This document shows positions 8,958 to 17,672 of a stretch of DNA of 64,000 nt, piece after piece (within the stretch, counting starts at the first letter, position 1; every line of letters starts with the position of its first letter). A model generated the notes under the pieces. That model saw nothing but the letters and a program-made list of their open reading frames with translations, was not told the origin of the DNA and searched no databases. The translations under genes were made by a program, and so were the position numbers. Source of the DNA: Streptomyces sp. PKU-EA00015 (GTDB taxonomy: Bacteria > Actinomycetota > Actinomycetes > Streptomycetales > Streptomycetaceae). The stretch is from assembly GCF_013387495.1 (NCBI RefSeq), contig NZ_JABZEE010000053.1, positions 16,887 to 80,886 on the forward strand, written 5' to 3'.

Positions 8958-9830
8958 CTATCTTTCCCCGAGTCCGGCCTCCGGCGTTGTCGCCGTGGCG
9001 GAATCCTGCCATCGAACGCCGCGCAGCAGCTCCGAGGGCGCCAGCCCGAACATCTCGTGCATGACCCGGGTGAGGTGCGAACTGTCGGAGAATCCCGAGT
9101 CGTTCGCGGCTCGGGTCAGTGTCGCCCCGGCACGGACGAGTTCGATGGCGCGGCGCAGGCGCGCCCAACGCAGGTAGGTCGGGAAGGACATGCCGACCTC
9201 CTGCGCGAAGAGGTGCCCGAGCCGGCTGGGGGAGATCATTGCGGCAGCGGCCACTTCCTCCAGACGGACCGGTCCGCCGAGAAGCGACTGAGTGTGGGCG
9301 ATCGCCGCACGCACGGCGGGATGAGTGTCACCGACCGCATGGCGCCTGACCAGTGCCGGTGACAGATCTCCCAGCCGACGCGCGGCACCTTCCTCTCCCG
9401 GTTCTCCCGGCGGCTCAGCCCATACCCAGTCGGCGACCCGGTCACCCACAGCCGGATGGGACTGTACGACGCGGCCGACAAGGGAATCCGCGTCGCAGTA
9501 CACGAGAGTTCCCCAAGCGTCGACAGCGCGGACTTCGTGCACCGCCCGAGTGGGAATCACCGCACCACGGACCGAACGGCCGTGACCGTAGCCGTCGATC
9601 AACTCGACCGTGCCGGACGTGACGATCACGATCTGCACAGCGGCATGAGCATGCGCATGAGTTGTCCCGATCTGTCCCCGGAACGTGAGCCGCCCGGGTT
9701 CCAGGCTCACCGTGCCGTTCCACTTCTGCGTCACCGGCGGCACCTGACCCACACAATGCAATGTCGTCGACAATGGAGATATCCCCGGGCAGGTGGTCTC
9801 CGAACAGCGATGACCCGCCTGTGACTTCAC
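8958..9830 (-). CDS. AraC-family transcriptional regulator with cupin-like sensor domain
   Basis: About 290 residues: an N-terminal beta-barrel-like sensor with histidine-rich strands (HAHAHAAVQIVIVTSGTVEL) and a C-terminal double helix-turn-helix of AraC type (EEVAAAAMISPSRLGHLFAQ; LTRAANDSGFSDSSHLTRVM). The exact start is unsure: the frame opens at 9830, but GTG codons around residues 30-35 could be the true start. It immediately precedes the hydroxylase gene on the same strand and probably controls it in response to a small molecule. Confidence 0.85.
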   Translation of the reverse strand: MKSQAGHRCSETTCPGISPLSTTLHCVGQVPPVTQKWNGTVSLEPGRLTFRGQIGTTHAHAHAAVQIVIVTSGTVELIDGYGHGRSVRGAVIPTRAVHEVRAVDAWGTLVYCDADSLVGRVVQSHPAVGDRVADWVWAEPPGEPGEEGAARRLGDLSPALVRRHAVGDTHPAVRAAIAHTQSLLGGPVRLEEVAAAAMISPSRLGHLFAQEVGMSFPTYLRWARLRRAIELVRAGATLTRAANDSGFSDSSHLTRVMHEMFGLAPSELLRGVRWQDSATATTPEAGLGER

Positions 9831-10670
9831 CCGGCGCCGCTGCTCCCCACCATCACGGTCGAGACAAAGGGTACGGGACGCTCGCGCTCAGCCCACTCAC
9901 GCGCGCGTCCCGGAGGTGGGCCGACAGGGCGAGCATATCGGACGGGAGGGGCGGCTCGGTCATCCGACTCCCTGTCCTTGCGCCGCGTCAGGACGCGGGC
10001 GGCTCGTCGAAGCCGGCGAAGTAGGCCCCCGCCATGCCCTCGTCGCCGTGCCCGGCCGCGGCAGCGCACCAAGGCGCGCAGGCCGCGCTGCAAGGAAGAC
10101 GCCGTCCGAGGCGAGTCAGCAAGCGCGAGGGCGCTCGCGCCCCCAGCCCGCTGGCCAAACAGCTCAGGGCCCGGCGCTCACAGCAGCGGGATCTGCGCGC
10201 AGGCCGCGCCTTGGCGGGGCCTCAGCCGGCGCGGGCAGGTCGAGGCCGGCCGCTTGGACCGGGTTCTGGCCGACCCGAAGCTGCAGGGGCGGGTGAGGCA
10301 TGCCGGTGGTCGAACGCCGCTGCCCCGTGAGCCGGCAGCAGGAGGACGGCGAGCGCGTGCGCGTGCGCGTTCAAGGCCAAGTGCCCCTGAGCGGCGATTG
10401 CTGGAACGGAAACGGATGCGACGTGTCATGCGCACGAACCGTAGGCCGCCCCACTGATACATCTTCAGCTGGTGAGTGGAATCTGTTCATAGGCGTGGGC
10501 TTGTGTGCTTCGTGGTTGTCGGCCGGAGAGCGATGACACTGGCTCGCCTGTCGGAGCCCTTTCCCGTCTGGCGGGCACCCGGGAAGAAAGTTCGACTGCT
10601 GCTCCCGCCTGGGGGGAGGTGAGGCTGATCGGCCTTCTATTGCAGGTCAGCGCGGTGTGGCGTGGTCTGC
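9831..10670. other. Gene-poor stretch with one short gene stump
   Basis: No intact gene is seen. On the minus strand at 9988-10050 a short frame ending GMAGAYFAGFDEPPAS looks like the C-terminus of a real but unidentified protein, cut off upstream. The other open frames are arginine- and alanine-rich shadows of GC-rich DNA. Confidence 0.4.
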
Positions 10671-10673
10671 ATG

Positions 10674-11165
10674 ATGGATATCGGGAAGATCACCGCCGGG
10701 CAGATGTATCGCTACTACCTGCGCCAAGTCGTCGTGAGTGACGGCCTCCGTGCTGTCCGTACGCCGCTCGCGCAAGCCCAGGAGGAGGTCGGTGTCCCGG
10801 CGGGGCGATGGATGGGCAGGGGCCTTGCCGTCCTCGGTCTGGCGGCGCGTCGTCACCGAGGCGCAGCGGCGGAACCTCTTCGGCGAGGGCCGGCATCCGC
10901 ACGCCGACCAGCTCGCTGCCGGGAAGCGGGCCGCGCGCCGGGCCGGGGCGCTCGGGCGCCGGGCGAAGGTCACCGGGTTCGCCGGTGCACGGTCTGGTCG
11001 CCGCGCGGTTCCGTCACTACGAGGCGCGTTCCGGGATGCCGCTGCTCCATGACCATCTCCTTCTGTCGGTCAAAGCCCAGCGTACGGACGGCACCTGGGG
11101 TTCGGTGCACACAGAAGCCTTGTACGAGAACGCGGTGGCCGCATCCGCGCTCTACAACGAGTTTC
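10674..11165 (+). pseudogene. MobF/TrwC-type conjugative relaxase, N-terminal fragment, frameshifted
   Basis: Pieces in successive frames spell the start of a TrwC-like relaxase: MDIGKITAGQMYRYYLRQVV with paired catalytic tyrosines, WMGRGLAVLGL, LFGEGRHPHADQLAAGKRAA, then FRHYEARSGMPLLHDHLLL with the metal-binding HxH and TDGTWGSVHTEALYENAVAA. It parallels the fragment at 56520-57593 block by block. At least two frameshifts separate the pieces and the sequence stops at about residue 160 of a protein normally above 1000 residues, so it is inactive. It shows that a mobilisable element once sat here. Confidence 0.8.
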
Positions 11166-11644
11166 GTCCACGCTCTGGAGTGGCTGGACTCCAATAGACG
11201 GTCGTTACAACCCGTGCCATGTGGGACCGGAAACCGCCAGCGTCTGCTTCGCAAACACACTGATCAAGTGGCGGGTGTTGACGTCCGGAGGCGCCGCGCG
11301 GCGATGGCTCTTCCTATCAGCCCTCAGAGGGACGCGTGAAGCAAAGCCGTCCGCCCGACGCCCGCGAGCGCCAACACCCACCAAGCCGTGGTGTGCTCCG
11401 AGGTCACGGGGCGCCACCGATCTCAATGGAGGCATGCGAGGCCCGGTCGACGTGAGATGTCCGCCCGGTGCCCACGCAGCACACCACGCTTGATCAAGTG
11501 GTGGTAGCCAGGGAGACGCCGATCGTCGCCAGTCTCCTAAAAGTACTTTCTGCCCTGGTTGGCGTAAGGCATCCGATCGGCGCCCACCTGGCCACCACCA
11601 CTCGTTCGAACGGTGCCGATCGACTTCCCCCGGCGGGCCCGCTC
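11166..11644. other. Debris, possible IS3-type transposase tail
   Basis: Directly after the relaxase break, about 11160-11215, the peptide HALEWLDSNRRSLQP recalls the C-terminal 'tLeWvdwfNnRRlhepl' block of IS3-family transposases. The match is short and soon broken. The remainder up to 11644 shows no supportable feature. Confidence 0.3.
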
Positions 11645-11677
11645 CTAGATGATCGATTCCAAGGGGTCGGTGGTCAT
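11645..11677. repeat. Orphan IS982 right end, inverted copy of 13446-13478
   Basis: The 24 bases 11645-11668 are the exact reverse complement of the IS982 right terminal repeat at 13455-13478. The match continues with one mismatch through GTGGTCAT, the reverse complement of the last transposase codons (YDH). This is therefore the cut-off 3' end of a second IS982 copy in opposite orientation. The stop codon of the HEAT-like gene (11674-11676) lies inside it. Confidence 0.85.
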
Positions 11678-12477
11678 TGCGGGTCGCGGGCTGCCTCCAC
11701 TGCCTCCCGGACGTCCGAGTGCGGGTCATCGGCGAGGCCGTCCAGCAGTTCGGTGACCCCAGGGGTGGACCAACGGGCGACCGCCCACACCAGCTCCTCC
11801 CGCACCCCGGGGTCGGGGTGGGTGGCGAGGCGGCTCAACTGGGCGAGCGGCCCCCGCCGACGCATTCCGAACCAGTGCAGTGCCTCCCGCAGCGCGGCTG
11901 GGTCCCCGGGGTCACCGGCTGCTGCGACCCGGGCGAGCAGCACCCTGGCGGGAGGCGGCGGACCATCCAGCGGATGCGGCAACCGCTCGCGCAGGCGTCG
12001 CGCCCCGTACCCGCCGCGCACGCGGCACCCGAAACAGGTGCAGGGGCGCACACCGTGTGCGTCCGGCAGGTACCGCCAGCCCGCCACCTGCGGCGCGGTG
12101 CGGAGCCGGTGCACTTCACGCGGCCGGATCGCCCGGGGTATGAACACCTCCCACCCGCGCGGGTCCTCAAGTGCCGCGACCCGCCGCACTGCCTCTGACG
12201 CAGAAACGGTGGCCTGAGCGTCCCGCGCCCGGTCGGAATAGCGTCCGACGAGCACGTCCTGGGCGTCGTCGAGCCGCACGTGGACTGCCACAAGCCCGCC
12301 CCGACTGCCGAAACGAGCCAGCTCGCGCAGCCATTGGTGGGTGAGGGTGTACGACGGCAGCACCGGGAAGCAGTAGACCCCGCGCGCGCTGCCCTGTCCG
12401 TGGCTGGCTGCCCGGATCCCGGACCGCCGGATGCGCGGCGCGTTCGCCGCTGAGGTCAAGTGCACGAACATCGCCAT
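11674..12477 (-). CDS. HEAT-repeat-like conserved Streptomyces protein
   Basis: About 267 residues. The N-terminal half begins MFVHLTSAANAPRIRRSG, contains CFPVLPSYTLTHQWLREL, and has a CTCFGC cysteine cluster near the middle that could bind a metal. The C-terminal half is a short series of HEAT-like helical pairs (HPDPGVREELVWAVARW, DDPHSDVREAVEAA). The family is common in Streptomyces without known function. Starts at 12477 or 12471 are both possible. An IS982 left end sits 11 bases upstream, so its own promoter has probably been displaced, and its stop codon comes from an orphan IS982 end, so the C-terminus may be truncated. Confidence 0.7.
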   Translation of the reverse strand: MAMFVHLTSAANAPRIRRSGIRAASHGQGSARGVYCFPVLPSYTLTHQWLRELARFGSRGGLVAVHVRLDDAQDVLVGRYSDRARDAQATVSASEAVRRVAALEDPRGWEVFIPRAIRPREVHRLRTAPQVAGWRYLPDAHGVRPCTCFGCRVRGGYGARRLRERLPHPLDGPPPPARVLLARVAAAGDPGDPAALREALHWFGMRRRGPLAQLSRLATHPDPGVREELVWAVARWSTPGVTELLDGLADDPHSDVREAVEAARDPQ

Positions 12478-12488
12478 GACATGGGATA

Positions 12489-13478
12489 TTAGGTGACCGA
12501 TTCCAAGACATCGGCTGTGCGTATGGGACGAGGGCGTCCAACGTCGGTGTGTGAAGGCGGAGTTGGACACCCTCGCGACCGCACTCTACGTGAAGACCGA
12601 CGACCTGCTGAAGGCGTCTCCGCATCTGGCGCCATGGCGGCCGGCCGTGGGGATCGCCCCGCAGCTCACCGACGCCGAGCTGGTCACACTGGCGATGATG
12701 CAGGCCATGCTCGGCTTCACCTCCGAGGCCAGGTGGCTTCGCCACGCCCGTTACCACCTGAGGCATCTCTTTCCGTACCTGCCAAGCAGCCCGGTTACAA
12801 CAAGCGGCTGCGCAAGGCCGCCAACCTGCTCCGGCGAGTCACCCGGCTGCTCGCCACCGAGACCTCCGTATGGGGCGACGACGTGTGGATCGTGGACTCC
12901 ACGCCAGTGGAATGCGGCCGCTCCCGCGAGACCGTCAAACGTCCCGACCTGGCCGGATGGGCCGAGTACGGGTACTGCGCCAGCCACAGCCGCTTCTGCT
13001 GGGGCCTGCGCCCGCACATGGTGTGCACCCTCCAGGGCCTGCCCGTCGCCTTCGCCCTGACCGGGGCCAAGGCCGACGAACCAGAGACCCTGCTGCACCT
13101 CCTCGCGGCCGAACCCGGCCTGGTCGCCGCACGTCCTGCCCAGACGCTGATCGGCGACAAGAACTACTTCGGCCGGGGCTTCGAACACGAACTGGCCGAG
13201 CAGGACATCCGGTCCTGCGGCCAGCCCGCAAAGGCGAGCCGGAACGTCCCGGCTGTTCAAGCCCTTGCGACAGATCATCGAGTCGGTCAACGAGACCTTC
13301 AAGGGACAGCTCGATCTCGAACAGCACCGAGGACGCACGCCCGGCGGTGTCGTCGCCCGCGTCATGCAGCGAATCCTCGCAATAACCGCCGCGATCTGGC
13401 ACAACGACCACACAGGACAGCCCGTCCTGCGCTCACTGACCGCCTATGACCACTGACCCCTTGGAATCGATCATCTAG
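12489..13478 (+). mobile_element. IS982-family insertion sequence, about 990 bp
   Basis: The left end 12489-12512 and the right end 13455-13478 are imperfect inverted repeats (18 of 24 positions, sharing CGATTCCAAG) that flank an IS982-type transposase gene. The length fits the family's usual 1 kb. No target-site duplication was found at the borders, so the element or its flanks have been rearranged. It abuts the 5' end of the HEAT-like gene and the 3' end of the SpoIIE gene. Confidence 0.85.
12551..13456 (+). pseudogene. IS982 transposase, broken by frameshifts
   Basis: About 300 residues assembled from three frames: a GTG start at 12551, then TALYVKTDDLLKASPHL and LGFTSEARWLRHARYHLRHL; after a one-base loss near 12785, GYNKRLRKAANLL, WIVDSTPVECGRSRETVKR (catalytic Asp) and LIGDKNYFGRGFEHELAEQD (second Asp); after further breaks near 13215-13260, LRQIIESVNETFKGQLDLEQ with the catalytic Glu, ending in TAYDH. 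All parts of the DDE nuclease are present but no single frame is complete, so it is probably inactive unless the indels are sequencing errors. Confidence 0.85.
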
Positions 13479-15597
13479 AAGGGAATTGGGTTGACGTGCG
13501 GTTCGGCGGTTCGTCTGGGTTGGCCGGAGGTTGACGGGACTCGGGCTGGGGCCTGACGAGAAGCAGCGCCACGTCGTCGTGGACCATGGGTGGCAGCAAT
13601 CGGCGGAGGAGGTGGTCGCAGATTTCCTCCAGCGGGAGGTGGGGGCTCCGTAGGGTCTGGGACAGCTGTTGCATGCCCTGGTCGAGGTCTTTGTCGCGGG
13701 TCTCGATGAGTCCATCGGTGTACATCACCAGCAGGCTGTGCGGGGGCAGCGAAACACGTTCGTCGGTGAAGCCGCCCTGTCCGCCCGCCCCTAGCGCCGT
13801 GCCCGAGGGGCCTTCCAGGAAGGTGACCGTCCCCTGAGCGTCGGCCACGGCCGGCGGTGGATGGCCGGCCCTGGCGATCAGACAACTACTGGTAGCTGGG
13901 TCGTGGACGGCGTAGACGCAGGTCGCCATCGCGTTCTCGCCCAGGTCGGCCACGGTGGCGTCCAGGGAGTAGAGCAGCTGGGCCGGTGCGATGTCGCTGC
14001 GAGCCAGCGTTCGCACAGTGGTGCGCAGCTGCCCCATGACGGCAGCGGCATGGATTCCGTGCCCCATCACGTCTCCTATGACCAGCCCTGTCCTGCCGCG
14101 CGGCAGCGCGATGACATCGAACCAGTCCCCGCCGACCTCATGATCGCTGGCGGGCAGGTAGCGCCCGGTGAGCTCCAGCCCCGTCACTGTCGGCAACGAG
14201 GCGTTCATCAGGCTGCGCTGCAGGGTGAGCGCCGCATGTCGCTGGCTGGTGTACATACGTGCGTTGTCGATGTTCAGTGCCGCGCGGGCGACCAGCTCGT
14301 CGATGAGCACGATGTCCTGGTCGTCGAACGGCTCTCGGTCACGGGTACGCGTCACCAGCACCGCCCCCAGCGGACTGCCGCGTGCGAGCAGGGGGACCAT
14401 GCGCGCCGAGCCCACACGGGTGCGAAGGTAGTCACGCAACTGCTCGCTGCCCGGATCGGTGACCAGGGGGTCGATGTCGGTCAGGTAGAGGTTCAGGGGA
14501 CACCCCTCGTCGATGACCCGCTCGTACACCGAGCCAGGCGGGACCTGGTAGGTCTTGCCCACCGCCAGTTCCTCGGCCGGTGCGGCCGGATCGGTGTAGA
14601 GAACTGCCATACGACGCGCCACGCCGTGAGCCGACGCGGCGGCCTGATCGGGGGCGAGCACCTTGTCCAGCAGGTGCACGTCGGCCGAGTCGGCAAGCTG
14701 GGGCACCAGGACCTGCACCACTTCCTCGGCGGTCTTCCGCAGGTCCAGGGTCGTTCCGATGCGCGTGCCGGCCTCGGCCAGGAGGGCGAAGCGCCGGCGC
14801 GCCTGCTCGGCCCGGACGTGGGCCTGCTGCCCTTCGGTGATGTCGATCAGGGAAGCGATCAGTCCCAGCGGTTGACCGGGGCCACCGAGCAGCGGGGCGT
14901 AGGAGCAGGACCAGGTCCGGTCGTGATCGGGGTCGGCGGGGGTGCGGCCGGCGCGGCGGAAGTCCACCACCGCCTCCCCCCGATCCAGTACCTGCCGCAT
15001 CACCGTTTCCAGCTCGGCTGCATTGACCCCTGGCGCCACTTCGCCCACCCGCTTGCCGATGTGCTCGGCCGCGGGGATGCCGTTCATCCGCGCCAGGGCG
15101 TCGTTGACCCGCAGGTAACGCAAGTCGGGGCCGAGCATGGCCAGACCGATCGGGGACTGGGTGAACAGTCCCTCGAGTGCCGCCAGCGAATCCCGCATGT
15201 GCACCACGGCGGAGGTCTCGGCGGCGATGGCCAGGAGACCGGTCCGACCCTGCGCGTCCGCAGCCGGGCAGATCCACATCTCCATCTCCACGATGTGCCC
15301 GTCACGGTGCCGCACCGGCAGGCACCCGAGCACGGCTTCGCCCACCTTGACCTTCCGCGTCAGCTCGTCGGCCAGCTCCCTGTTCGCCTCGGGCACCAGG
15401 ATCGGCGTCCCGTACCGGCCCAGCAGCTGCTCTGGTGCGTAGCCGAGCAGATCCTCGGCGGCGAGGGACCACTGCACGATGCGCCCTTCCGCATCGGCCC
15501 TCCACAGCGCGATCGGCAGCAGATCACGGAGCACCCCCGCGTACCCGACCGCCGGCTGGTCCGGCACATCACTCGTCGACGCGCGCGTGTCCACCAC
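13471..15597 (-). CDS. PAS-PAS-GAF-SpoIIE (PP2C-type) serine phosphatase
   Basis: A cytosolic phosphatase of about 708 residues: two PAS sensor domains (about 17-125 and 145-260), a GAF domain (about 285-455) and a complete SpoIIE catalytic domain (about 490-690) with GGDWFDV, GDVMGHGIHAA, ARAGHPPP, YTDGLIE and DDVALLLV for metal binding. Such enzymes usually dephosphorylate anti-sigma-factor antagonists in Streptomyces stress or development pathways; no partner gene lies nearby. GTG at 15597 or 15594 is the probable start, with GGGGAT upstream. The last residues (SR and the stop) are encoded by the IS982 terminal repeat, so the natural C-terminus has been replaced. Confidence 0.9.
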   Translation of the reverse strand: MVDTRASTSDVPDQPAVGYAGVLRDLLPIALWRADAEGRIVQWSLAAEDLLGYAPEQLLGRYGTPILVPEANRELADELTRKVKVGEAVLGCLPVRHRDGHIVEMEMWICPAADAQGRTGLLAIAAETSAVVHMRDSLAALEGLFTQSPIGLAMLGPDLRYLRVNDALARMNGIPAAEHIGKRVGEVAPGVNAAELETVMRQVLDRGEAVVDFRRAGRTPADPDHDRTWSCSYAPLLGGPGQPLGLIASLIDITEGQQAHVRAEQARRRFALLAEAGTRIGTTLDLRKTAEEVVQVLVPQLADSADVHLLDKVLAPDQAAASAHGVARRMAVLYTDPAAPAEELAVGKTYQVPPGSVYERVIDEGCPLNLYLTDIDPLVTDPGSEQLRDYLRTRVGSARMVPLLARGSPLGAVLVTRTRDREPFDDQDIVLIDELVARAALNIDNARMYTSQRHAALTLQRSLMNASLPTVTGLELTGRYLPASDHEVGGDWFDVIALPRGRTGLVIGDVMGHGIHAAAVMGQLRTTVRTLARSDIAPAQLLYSLDATVADLGENAMATCVYAVHDPATSSCLIARAGHPPPAVADAQGTVTFLEGPSGTALGAGGQGGFTDERVSLPPHSLLVMYTDGLIETRDKDLDQGMQQLSQTLRSPHLPLEEICDHLLRRLLPPMVHDDVALLLVRPQPESRQPPANPDEPPNRTSTQFPSR

Positions 15598-15630
15598 AGT
15601 GACCCATCCCCACGGCCATCGGTTCAGCAC

Positions 15631-15675
15631 CCTCAGACGCAAGGTCCTCAGGCACAAGATCCTCAGAGGCAAACT
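15631..15675. repeat. Three 15-bp direct repeats upstream of the SpoIIE gene
   Basis: Units at 15631-15645, 15646-15660 and 15661-15675 all begin CCTCAG and share a CAA at positions 10-12. They lie 34-78 bases upstream of the phosphatase start and may be a regulator-binding array or a slipped duplication. Confidence 0.6.
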
Positions 15676-15719
15676 GCTATCAACCAGGCTATCCGAGGCT
15701 TCCAGGAGGAAGGGCGGGC

Positions 15720-16130
15720 GCGGTCGGTGTCGTCGGTGTGGAGGGCTTGGCGCAGGGCGAGCATCTTCACCGGCAACAGCCGCGAGACCGACATCGCACC
15801 GGGCATGGACGACGAGAACCACTTCGCCCTGCTGGAGACCCTGGCCCAGGTCTGCAACACCCACGGGGTACGCCTGTGGCGCCAGTACCAGCCGCACCAC
15901 ACCGTCTGGTCCAGGCGACCGACTACGCCCCCGGCGACCCGATCCGGGACCACACCGGCACCCGGCGCCGCTTCGCCTCGCTGGAGCCGTACCCGCCCAC
16001 CAGCGACCTCGCCCGGCGGCACCCCAAGGCGCGCCGCTACGTCTGCGCCGACGGCCACTCCATGCCCGCCCCCTCTGCCGGGTCCGTGTGGGACTCCGTG
16101 CACGGCCGGGGCAGCGGGCCGGGCGCGTTC
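15720..16130 (+). pseudogene. Frameshifted remnant of an unidentified protein
   Basis: One frame reads IAPGMDDENHFALLETLAQV and continues CNTHGVRLWRQYQPHHT; a second then gives ATDYAPGDPIRDHTGT and ARRYVCADGHSMPAPSAGSV. The peptides look like real coding sequence broken by a frameshift near 15905. I do not recognise the family. No start or complete domain remains. Confidence 0.45.
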
Positions 16131-16174
16131 CTGACCCCGCGGCTGAGAACGACCGGGGGGAGCGGCCGAGCTCA

Positions 16175-16437
16175 GAAGGCCGTTACCAAGGGTGGCGGGG
16201 GTCCTCGACAAGCGGGCGGCCGAGCCGCAGCTATGTGGGCGGTGACCAGCCAGGTCCAATGGTGCGTGACCTCAGGAGTACGGATCTTCGGGCGGGCCAG
16301 CCCAGAGTCTGCTTGGCCATCCGGAAGGTGTGCTCCAGGCCGAATCTGCGCGGGAGCGCCTGCCAGCGCTGCGCGGCGTACGCCGAGAGGGCTGCTTCGG
16401 CCGTGGTTGTCGTTACGCGAAGTGACCCTAGCGGCAC
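16175..16437 (-). pseudogene. DDE transposase C-terminal remnant
   Basis: Minus-strand peptides LPRRFGLEHTFRMAKQTLGW and, in the next frame, PKIRTPEVTHHWTWLVTAHI match the C-terminal block of a large family of Streptomyces IS4-like transposases ('RRFdlEHTFRf.KQtLGWt.PklRtPeaAdrWtWLi'). The halves are in different frames and the rest is missing. Confidence 0.7.
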
Positions 16438-16479
16438 CCGCAGTTGTGTAGGGTTGAAGGAGGTTCTGAGGGGGCTCGC

Positions 16480-16929
16480 ATGTCCGAATTACTGACAGCC
16501 GCGGCTGTCATCGTGCCATTCGTCAGCTCTGCCGCGACGTCCTTCGCCGGCGCTGTCGTCGACTCAGCGCAGAGCAGGCTGGCGGACAGCGCGGTGGAGA
16601 GGGGGCGGGTGCTGCTGGGCAGAGTGCTGCACAGAGGTGCCGACGACCCGCCGCGGACCGAGCAGGACGCCGTCGCTGCCGCAACCATCGAGGAACTCTC
16701 ACCGGACGACCGGGAGATCCTGGAAGGCGCGATCGGGGAATGGATGACCGACGGCGACGATCTGAGCGCCCGGTCCCTGCGGACGCAGATCGAAATCGCG
16801 CATCGCGAGTACCATGCGGGCGACCGGATCCAGGTGACGTCGCACGGCGACGGCTCGCCGGCCATCGGGAAGCTGGACACGGCGAACTTCTACTTCAACC
16901 CCCGCCCGGACCAGGGCGGCAGTAGTTGA
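16480..16929 (+). CDS. Small cytosolic protein with C-terminal amyloid-like (BASS/RHIM-type) motif
   Basis: A 149-residue protein starting at ATG 16480, with GGAGG 10-15 bases upstream. Residues 1-55 form a hydrophobic then amphipathic helical region (LLTAAAVIVPFVSSAATSFA; QSRLADSAVERGRVLLGRVL); the middle is acidic and helical. The C-terminal tail (about 114-140) is Gly/Ser/Asn-rich and reads VTSHGDGSPAIG. The next protein begins with almost the same motif. A helical N-terminal domain plus a C-terminal Gly-containing motif resembles bacterial amyloid-signalling (Bell-type) effectors; I infer this from pattern only. Its stop overlaps the start of the next gene, so the two are translationally coupled. 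Confidence 0.75.
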   Translation: MSELLTAAAVIVPFVSSAATSFAGAVVDSAQSRLADSAVERGRVLLGRVLHRGADDPPRTEQDAVAAATIEELSPDDREILEGAIGEWMTDGDDLSARSLRTQIEIAHREYHAGDRIQVTSHGDGSPAIGKLDTANFYFNPRPDQGGSS

Positions 16930-17663
16930 GGGCCGAGCCGCCGGCGCAGGGCGGCACCGTCACCTCCGGGGACAACTCACCGGCGATCGGCTTCGTCGGA
17001 AAGCTGTTTCTCAGCGTGTTCGTCGGTGATGTCGTCGAGTTCGCCGACAAGGCGAAACGCTGGGGCGGCTGGAACTGGCCGCCGTTCCTGCTGGTCGTCT
17101 CGCTCGGCAGCTACGCCCTGATCAGCGCACCCGACGGGCCGCTGCGCCAGTTCCTGTGGGTCTACCTCGCCATCGGCGCCGCCGTCGGCCTGGCACTCGT
17201 GCGGCTGATCTCCCCCGCGGGCGAGAAGCGGGCCCGTCACTGGCGCGTCCTGATGTCGGCGACGGCAGTGATCTGCGCGGTCGCCGGCACGGTCGGCATG
17301 GACCATCTCGCGGAACACGGCGAGATCGACGTCACGGGGCGGACCGGTATCACCGCCGGCACGGTCACGAACGGCTCCCAGCTGCGGCTCATCGTCGACA
17401 GCCCCGCCGACCGCTCACGGCTGCGGCTGACGCTCACGATCCGCGACGCGGCACGGTCGTCGCAGTTCTGCGCACCGGAGACCAGCTACTCCGCCCAGCT
17501 ACGGGGCAACGCGAGCACTCGCGTCGAGAACGTGCAGAGCGGCCGGACGATCGAGTTCCCGCTGGGCGGCCTGCAGGGCGAGATCGACGTGCGGATCACT
17601 CTGCTGACCGACGAGGGGTGCTGGATGAACCTGCTCGTCGAGGACGCCGTACTTCACGACTGA
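16926..17663 (+). CDS. Three-TM membrane protein with N-terminal amyloid-like motif and extracellular beta domain
   Basis: A 245-residue protein with a TTG start that overlaps the preceding stop (TTGA). Residues 11-25 read TVTSGDNSPAIGFVG, matching the C-terminal motif of the upstream protein at VTS, GD and SPAIG. Three TM segments follow (about 53-68, 76-95, 108-125), placing the motif inside and the C-terminal 115 residues outside under the simplest topology. That part is beta-rich with two cysteines (QFCAPET, DEGCWMN) that could form a disulfide. It lies 9 bases before the binding-lipoprotein gene. A transmembrane receptor/adaptor role is inferred; no known family was recognised. Confidence 0.75.
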   Translation: MRAEPPAQGGTVTSGDNSPAIGFVGKLFLSVFVGDVVEFADKAKRWGGWNWPPFLLVVSLGSYALISAPDGPLRQFLWVYLAIGAAVGLALVRLISPAGEKRARHWRVLMSATAVICAVAGTVGMDHLAEHGEIDVTGRTGITAGTVTNGSQLRLIVDSPADRSRLRLTLTIRDAARSSQFCAPETSYSAQLRGNASTRVENVQSGRTIEFPLGGLQGEIDVRITLLTDEGCWMNLLVEDAVLHD

Positions 17664-17672
17664 GAGGACACC

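Noticed and set aside
9978..10457. A 159-codon plus-strand frame as a gene
   Set aside because: Extremely Arg-rich with no domains, start signal or codon bias of a real gene.
1..11170. Shared GTTTCGTCCA at the window start and near 11162 as an attachment-site repeat
   Set aside because: Only 10 bases match, and the context (relaxase break) gives no support.
12481..13486. Target-site duplication of the IS982 element
   Set aside because: Flanks ATGGGATA and AAGGGAAT are similar but not identical; no convincing duplication.
13861..16134. A 757-codon plus-strand frame opposite the SpoIIE gene
   Set aside because: Histidine/Gln-rich antisense shadow; the minus strand has all phosphatase motifs.
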